From Mesotaenium endlicherianum (Eukaryota > Streptophyta > Zygnematophyceae > Zygnematales > Mesotaeniaceae), in the NCBI GenBank assembly GCA_009602735.1, contig WELA01012617.1, positions 308,045-335,034 on the forward strand: a stretch of 26,990 nucleotides of DNA, in the 5' to 3' direction. Positions 22,101 to 26,990 of the stretch are shown piece by piece (position 1 is the stretch's first letter; every line of letters begins with the position of its first letter). Position numbers and translations under genes: made by a program. Below the pieces are notes generated by a model. The model saw only the letters and a program-made list of their open reading frames with translations, was not told where the DNA came from and did no database searches.

Positions 22101-22946
22101 TTGGTGGTGTCGACGACATAGACGTAGTCCTCCAGTCCAGGAAGGCGAGCATCACCAGCCGCCTCGTAGGCGGAGGTCATGAAGATGGTCTGCCCGTCCT
22201 TGCCCACGACCTGGTCATTCCACTTTCCCCTGCAACAGAAAGCGGTGTCCGTGGAGGTCAGCTGATGGCAACTTCGCTGTCCGTCAACCAGCGGCCACAT
22301 AAGCGAACACAGGCAGTTGCGCACGTATGATGATCCAGCTGTCGCAACGAAGAGGCAAGATGCGATTGTGAGGAGACGGGAACTGACTTAAAAGGGTTGC
22401 CAGTGCAGTTGTTGGGGAAGGGGACGCCGTTGGCACCAAAATTGTCAATGGTCTTGACGTACTGACCAGAGGCAGCATCCAGAAGCACGATCTGCGGAAT
22501 GAGCAGTACGAGTTAGAGCACGTTGAGACAGTGCAGTAGGCAGAATCTTTGCCGATGTCTATTTAGAGTGAAGGGAAAAGAGTCACATGAACATGACGCA
22601 GCTAGCTTATTAACCATCGAAGTATATGCCGCAAAAAGCAGCCATTCCCGTATTTGTATAAGGGAAAAATATATGCCCATTACAGGAGATTTGAAGCACC
22701 AAGGAGCACTTCGATCACGTAAAAGCTGTACAAGACTTGCTGACAGGTAAATGTCACCAGCAAATGTCACAGAAAAAGCATGTGCGTGTTCGCGCAACTT
22801 TTTTTCACCTTTCCGTTCACAAAGAGGTAGAAGAGGCCAGGAGTTCCAGTCGGAGCTACCGGGGACTCAGATGCTTGAACAGCTACTTGCGACACGACTA
22901 CAAGAGCCAATAATAGCAAGCCCATTGACGCACTGAAGAGCGCCAT
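19102..22946 (-). CDS. Secreted GPI-anchored beta-propeller-like protein
   Basis: Exons on the minus strand: 22946-22809, 22491-22388, 22229-22034, 21645-21513, 21242-21093, 20751-20603, 20387-20178, 20062-19916, 19680-19493 and 19345-19102. This gives about 552 residues in phase. The start is the ATG at 22946; the frame is open upstream but without another ATG. Residues 1-26 are a clear signal peptide (GLLLLALVVVSQVAVQA). The body is a series of strand-rich repeats such as FYLFVNGKIVLLDAASGQYV, YVYVVDTTKREI, THGAAYSPVSKKVYINC and DELAIVDFNKID. These suggest a YVTN/YncE-like beta-propeller; this fold call is inference. Several N-x-S/T sites (for example NCT, NLS, NFT, NWT, NGS, NIT, NIS) suit a glycosylated secreted protein. 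The C-terminus has a Thr/Ser/Pro-rich linker, then a small-residue site and hydrophobic tail (GTLAILAVLASLLML), a typical GPI-anchor signal. Two joins are ambiguous. Exon 9 could start at 19656, 8 codons shorter. A stronger-looking acceptor for exon 6 at 20814 is out of phase. No catalytic function can be assigned. Confidence 0.82.
20569..20581. repeat. G13 homopolymer in intron 6
   Basis: Thirteen G residues on the plus strand, read as C13 in the transcript of the minus-strand surface-protein gene. The run begins about 20 bases after the donor at 20602 and is preceded by CCCCTCT. Confidence 0.9.
21028..21085. repeat. G-rich purine tract (GGGGA repeats) in intron 5
   Basis: About 58 bases of almost pure purine on the plus strand, built from GGGGA and GGGA units. 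It reads as a CCCCT-type pyrimidine tract in the transcript, starting right after the GTGAGC donor at 21092. It can form G-quadruplex or triplex structures on the template strand. Confidence 0.85.
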
Positions 22947-23493
22947 AATGCGGAATTTCAATCTCAAGATGGAGGAGGGACTTATAAGTAAGTTTGCTGC
23001 TAATGCTGTGGCAATCGCTTCCGAGGCAATAGAGTACGGACAAAAACTGCACAGCGCAGTATCTAAGCACGGAATGTAGGATAGGAAAAATTACCCGAAA
23101 CCGTGCGGTCTACAGAAAACGAAGACACAGCAAGCAGTTCTAGATGGCGATAAATATGCACGCACGCACTGCTTCAAGAGAGCACAAGCACAAGTGCAGC
23201 TAGCAGTACACAGGGGCCCGACGTGCAGTACAGCTGAAGGCGAGCCGCGATATCACAAAACGACCAAAACAATGGACTCCCGGCTCGTTTTTCCTTCTCA
23301 GTCGTTGTTAATTACGATTTACTGCACGTTGCTCCGTAAAACTGAGCTCAAATTTGCGAGTACACGCGATTGATCAGTTGCCTGTACTGGACAACTTCTG
23401 GCAGGCTGCAGTGAGACGGGGCATCTGTCAATCCTGTTGAGATTGATTGAGATACTTAAAAGTCGACAAGAGTGTTCTCTTTTGCTCCATCCA

Positions 23494-23511
23494 GGTACAT
23501 CTCGATGTACC
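23494..23511. repeat. Perfect inverted repeat, 7-bp stem
   Basis: GGTACAT and ATGTACC flank a CTCG loop, about 550 bases upstream of the surface-protein start. A binding site or chance hairpin; nothing further supports a role. Confidence 0.5.
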
Positions 23512-24857
23512 GTTTCTTTTCGCCAGATTGAAGGTGGATCTTGTTCTAGGCAGTGATGGAAGAAAATTACGGAGATTTGATGGTTAGTATTGAAGAAAAC
23601 CCACTCTTTGCAATCTCAATCGAGACACATCATAGCAACGGCTGACGAGCGAGGATATCGACGGCTGCATCTCCTTGGCAAACGTCTCGGAGGAATGTAC
23701 TGGACGGGACCTTTTGATGTAGCTGTACTACAAGTAGAAACATCTTGTGCGCAGCGGCACGTGCTCACAGTGCAATTGGCTATGTGTGGAGATAAAGGGG
23801 GGGTAGCATAAGTTCTCTGGATGACTCAGGAAGACCGTGTTCTTCAGCCTAGCTAGGATCATAGCAATCGGATGAGGTCGGTTGAGTTGGCCAGAGATGG
23901 TGTACCGACTATTGTACCAGGTTGTGCTTTGGCACATCCACGATCCAAGGATGTCGAAGATCCAATCGCTTCCAAGGCCTGTAAGCCCTTGCGCCTCATC
24001 GTTGACTTGACATATGTTGACCGTAGTCTACCTTTAGACAGCCAACCCTGTTTTGAGCAGAGAATACTTCAACCCTCAAAAGTATCTCAAAATGAGCGCA
24101 ATTCACCCTTCCTAGTCATTCACTCAAAGGTTTTTCTAGGTTCTCAAGCAGCATGATAGCGAGCCGGATGAGTCATATGATTGTTCATGATTTGCTCAGG
24201 TCCTAGAGTGCCCGTGTTGTTTCATCAAGTTCAAAAAATGAGGGTTATCATGTCTGACCCAATTTTAATCAATATGGACTACACGCAATTTAGACACCTA
24301 TTTTTGTTTTAAACGTCAGTGCCGATGCATTATTGTTTCTTGAAATGTCAATCGAGTCGCATATTGTCCGGAACATATGTGTTGCATTATTTGAAATTGT
24401 TGTCATACACTCTACTACGGGCTAAGATTATTGGCGTCTATAAGATTCACCTATATAGCTTTAAAAGAAGCCCAATCTCCATGATTTGTATCTCAAAGCT
24501 TATCTACACACTGTAGATAAAATCCAACATCCTAAATCGAACTTCCACAACCCAAGTTTGATACACTTGAGTCTCCAACTTCTTACAAAATCCAAATCTT
24601 CTTTTAGTTTAAACACATGAAGGTTGTAAGTTGCGATAAGTATGCACACATGAAGAGACTTTTGGTTGTTGTACAAAACAAGCGTTATTTGTCGTGAGAA
24701 TTATGCGAGATATTAGCTCGAAGGTGTAATGAATCAGTTCATTCTTTATTTGATTTATTGCATATATAAATACAACACTAAATAAGTATTATGTCAATAT
24801 ACTCACATGTGCGAGTTCATCTAAATGAATGTATGTCGATGTAATGCGAGTTTACTT

Positions 24858-24962
24858 ACTTTGTCAAAAAGGTCAGCAGGATGACTTTTGTATCATAGAG
24901 TAGTTTGCTAACTTTGTTGAAAAGGTCAGCAGGATGACTTTTGTATCATAGTATAGTTTGCT
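24858..24962. repeat. 53-bp direct tandem duplication
   Basis: Two adjacent copies start at 24858 and 24911. Each reads ACTTTGT, a short A-rich stretch, then GGTCAGCAGGATGACTTTTG, TATCATAG and TAGTTTGCT. Only a few bases differ, so the duplication is fairly recent compared with the other repeats here. Confidence 0.9.
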
Positions 24963-25148
24963 GAGATATATATATCACTTATATATAGGATATAATATCA
25001 GTAGCTTGACATATAGTAAGCTCGCTTGATATTAGTCAGTATACTTAGCTTCAGTATGCTGAGGATAGATATATTCATTTAGATTATTACTTACAGATTG
25101 GCACATGTGACCGTAGTATACTGAAAGTCGAGAGATCAACTGAGATTC

Positions 25149-25202
25149 GGTAAACCGATGTCCTATCAGTGTGGTTAACTCCTGGATAGGCGGAGCCGTC
25201 GT
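25149..25202. repeat. Dispersed 54-bp repeat, copy 1, with hairpin
   Basis: Matches 26887-26940 at 44 of 54 positions in direct orientation without gaps. It contains CCTATC at 25162-25167 and GATAGG at 25185-25190, a 6-bp stem around a 17-base loop holding GTGGTTAACTCC. Confidence 0.85.
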
Positions 25203-26152
25203 CAGTCAACTGCACAGTTAGGACTTTAGTCAACCGACCGATTAATATGGTTGTTATACCTAGATCCGTGGGTCCCAATTTAACGGGTTTCCCACGAAAC
25301 AGCGCACCTTGCGCCGTGGTCAACCAAGGTGGTACTAGGTACATAGCAGGCTGGGATCTTGTGGTCCCTCATTCTGGACAGTAGACTTTACAGTCGGGTT
25401 TCTACTTGCAAGTCATGTGTGCACTTTTGGGTTCGTTCTAATGACCAGCCTTCACAGAAATTGACATGGCTGCTTCGTCTACGCCCCAAATGGAGCGAAC
25501 TAGGACTTTTCGGAAAAGTCTTGTCAAGATGCATCCGTTGCTGTTGAGTTTTCTCAATTTAGAGTAGTATTGACAGGATTATGCCCTCTGACATTTTGGG
25601 GTCACACAGCGGACAGATTCCATGGTTTTGCACCTAAGTGAGTGGGATGTATTTTAGCTACTTTATGATCATCTGAATGAGAGCGCCTTCGCTATTCAGT
25701 CCCCTGATGTTGTGTATGTGCTTATACATGCTTGTATGCCTGGTAGGCAAGAGGCCATGAATTTCTAAAGGAGAAGCTCCAGTCCTCAAGCTCGCCTCTT
25801 TCTTAGTGCCTTGTATTCATGTGCAACTATGGCACGCTACGATAAGTGAGTCAAGGGTTATAGATGAGTAAACGGAATTCATTATAAGGACAAAGATCGC
25901 TCCCTGATTTCACACGCTTCTACCTATCTCTGATCTTGTATATTTAAATGAAATATATTAATCTTGAATAAGCAAGATTCATTTCAGAAGGTAAGAGGTT
26001 TGCTTATGCACAAACCAAAATTTACGATTGTCGAAGTGGGTGAAATTATTATTGGTTGAAACTTATTTACCTACGATATTTGAAAGTAATTCAGATACTA
26101 CGCGAGGATTATCTGACAATGCTCAGTCGTTTGAAACCTACTTAGCGGGCTC

Positions 26153-26173
26153 ATGACATCTGATAGGTGTCAT
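26153..26173. repeat. Hairpin, ATGACATC / GGTGTCAT
   Basis: An 8-bp stem including one G-T pair flanks a 5-base loop. A second hairpin with the same ATGACA...TGTCAT core lies 48 bases downstream of its end. Confidence 0.55.
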
Positions 26174-26220
26174 CATTATTCAAGCTGGCATCATGAAGTG
26201 CCAATGGGCCTCTTAGGACT

Positions 26221-26238
26221 ATGACATTTATATGTCAT
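26221..26238. repeat. Perfect hairpin, ATGACAT / ATGTCAT
   Basis: A 7-bp perfect stem surrounds a 4-base loop in very AT-rich DNA. It shares its stem core with the hairpin at 26153-26173. Confidence 0.6.
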
Positions 26239-26358
26239 ATATAATACATTATAATATGTATTTGTACATTATTAGTGACAATACAACATTGTCCCGACTA
26301 GTATCCGTTTGACGGTGCCGCACGCGCAGCGCAAGCTACGGCCACCCAGGTACGGAAA

Positions 26359-26370
26359 GTCAACGTTGAC
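26359..26370. repeat. 12-bp perfect palindrome
   Basis: GTCAACGTTGAC is its own reverse complement. It lies in a short GC-balanced island (about 26300-26470) inside the AT-rich block. Confidence 0.7.
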
Positions 26371-26886
26371 TCACCAACCACTTGACTGATTACGTCGTAG
26401 TCAGCGGTTATGTCGGCGTCAAGACCACTAGCAAGGGGTCAATGTCAGTGTGCCCCACACCCAGGGATGGGGGAGGTTTTGACAGCATAGACTGCCGCGA
26501 GGCTAGAAGCTGGGGATCAGTGATGAGCCGCCCAGCAGGTTCCAAGTCAGGTACTGTATGACTGGCAGATTAAGTGTAATGAATCAGTATATTAGTGGAT
26601 ATAATATTCATTTAAATATAATAGTTAATTAAGTTCAGCCTGCTGAACTTTAGTTAATAGTCAGTCTGCTGGACTTTACATAATTATCAGTTTAATGACT
26701 CAGTCGAAAGCAGCAGGCTGAAAGTCCATATAAGTCAGCTGGCTGACACATTCTTTGACAGCATTCCGTACTCGGTAGCAGCGAACTGCCTCGATATGCA
26801 TCTAAGTGTGGTATGCTAGATGAATGGCCAGATGACATCCCTATGATGGATGGCGATTCGGGATGATGGGAGATGGCGGTGGATTT

Positions 26887-26940
26887 GGTTAACCGAGGTC
26901 CTACCAACGTGGTTAACTCCCGGGTAGGCGGTGCCATCGC
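26887..26940. repeat. Dispersed 54-bp repeat, copy 2, with hairpin
   Basis: Second copy of the 25149-25202 element. Its stem is CCTACC (26900-26905) and GGTAGG (26923-26928) around a 17-base loop. The changed stem base pair is compensated on the other side. Confidence 0.85.
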
Positions 26941-26990
26941 ACTGACCGTTGAATAGTAAACTCATTCCATGTACATATGCTAGGCATTGC

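Larger units (their letters stand above)
22947..26990. other. AT-rich, apparently gene-free block with repeats
   Basis: No supported exon appears in this 4-kb block. The first part is the upstream region of the surface-protein gene, with a TTATAAG word on the minus strand near 22988 and a short hairpin at 23494-23511. From about 24100 the DNA becomes strongly AT-rich. It carries a 53-bp tandem duplication, two diverged 54-bp repeats 1.7 kb apart and several perfect hairpins. The longest open frame (25087-25344, minus) spans one of the repeats and has no known motif. Decayed mobile-element or heterochromatin-like DNA is the likeliest reading. Confidence 0.5.

Noticed and set aside
22947..22967. 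Upstream start of the surface-protein frame at 22967
   Set aside because: The codon there is TTG, not ATG. The first ATG at 22946 directly precedes a well-formed signal peptide.
25087..25344. 85-codon minus-strand frame over the 54-bp repeat
   Set aside because: Not annotated as a gene: no family match, AT-rich surroundings and no partner exons. The partial peptide conservation with copy 2 is recorded under the repeat finding.

Overview
This window looks like nuclear DNA from a green-lineage eukaryote, either a green alga or an early-diverging streptophyte. Five protein genes are split by GT-AG introns of roughly 115 to 700 bases. The recognisable proteins most resemble plant versions: an ASC-1/TRIP4-type zinc-finger protein, a plant-style TLDc protein and a plant-style mitochondrial phosphate carrier. 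There are no bacterial-style operons, rRNAs, convincing tRNAs or CRISPR arrays. I assembled the gene models by hand from reading frame, splice consensus, phase agreement and remembered family motifs. No alignment was run, and the species is not identified.

Layout. 194-3408 (minus): ASC-1/TRIP4-like gene, six exons seen, running off the left edge. 3409-5150: divergent upstream region with a 10-bp tandem repeat. 5151-8492 (plus): TLDc-domain gene, six exons, 380 aa. 8493-10907: long gene-poor spacer with a degenerate 73-bp repeat and a TATA-like box. 10908-13034 (plus): small NTF2-like protein, four exons, 223 aa. 13035-14488: spacer with strong palindromes. 14489-16829 (plus): mitochondrial phosphate carrier, six exons including a tiny last one, 358 aa. 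16830-19101: spacer with one unexplained exon-like island at 18293-18415. 19102-22946 (minus): secreted, probably GPI-anchored beta-propeller-like protein, ten exons, about 552 aa. 22947-26990: AT-rich, apparently gene-free, with tandem and dispersed repeats and hairpins.

The genes do not form an obvious pathway. They are neighbours with separate jobs: RNA/transcription or ribosome rescue (ASC-1), oxidation resistance or V-ATPase regulation (TLDc), an uncharacterised NTF2-like protein, mitochondrial phosphate import, and a cell-surface protein. Composition is patchy. The 3' part of the ASC-1 gene and the surface-protein gene are very GC-rich and full of homopolymer tracts. The middle is balanced and the right end is AT-rich.

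The items I find most worth a second look are: a pair of diverged 54-bp repeats in the AT-rich block, whose 6-bp hairpin stem changes on both sides but keeps pairing; the orphan 123-bp exon-like island; a 20-bp perfect palindrome upstream of the phosphate carrier; and a phosphate-carrier intron whose retention stops translation exactly at the donor site.
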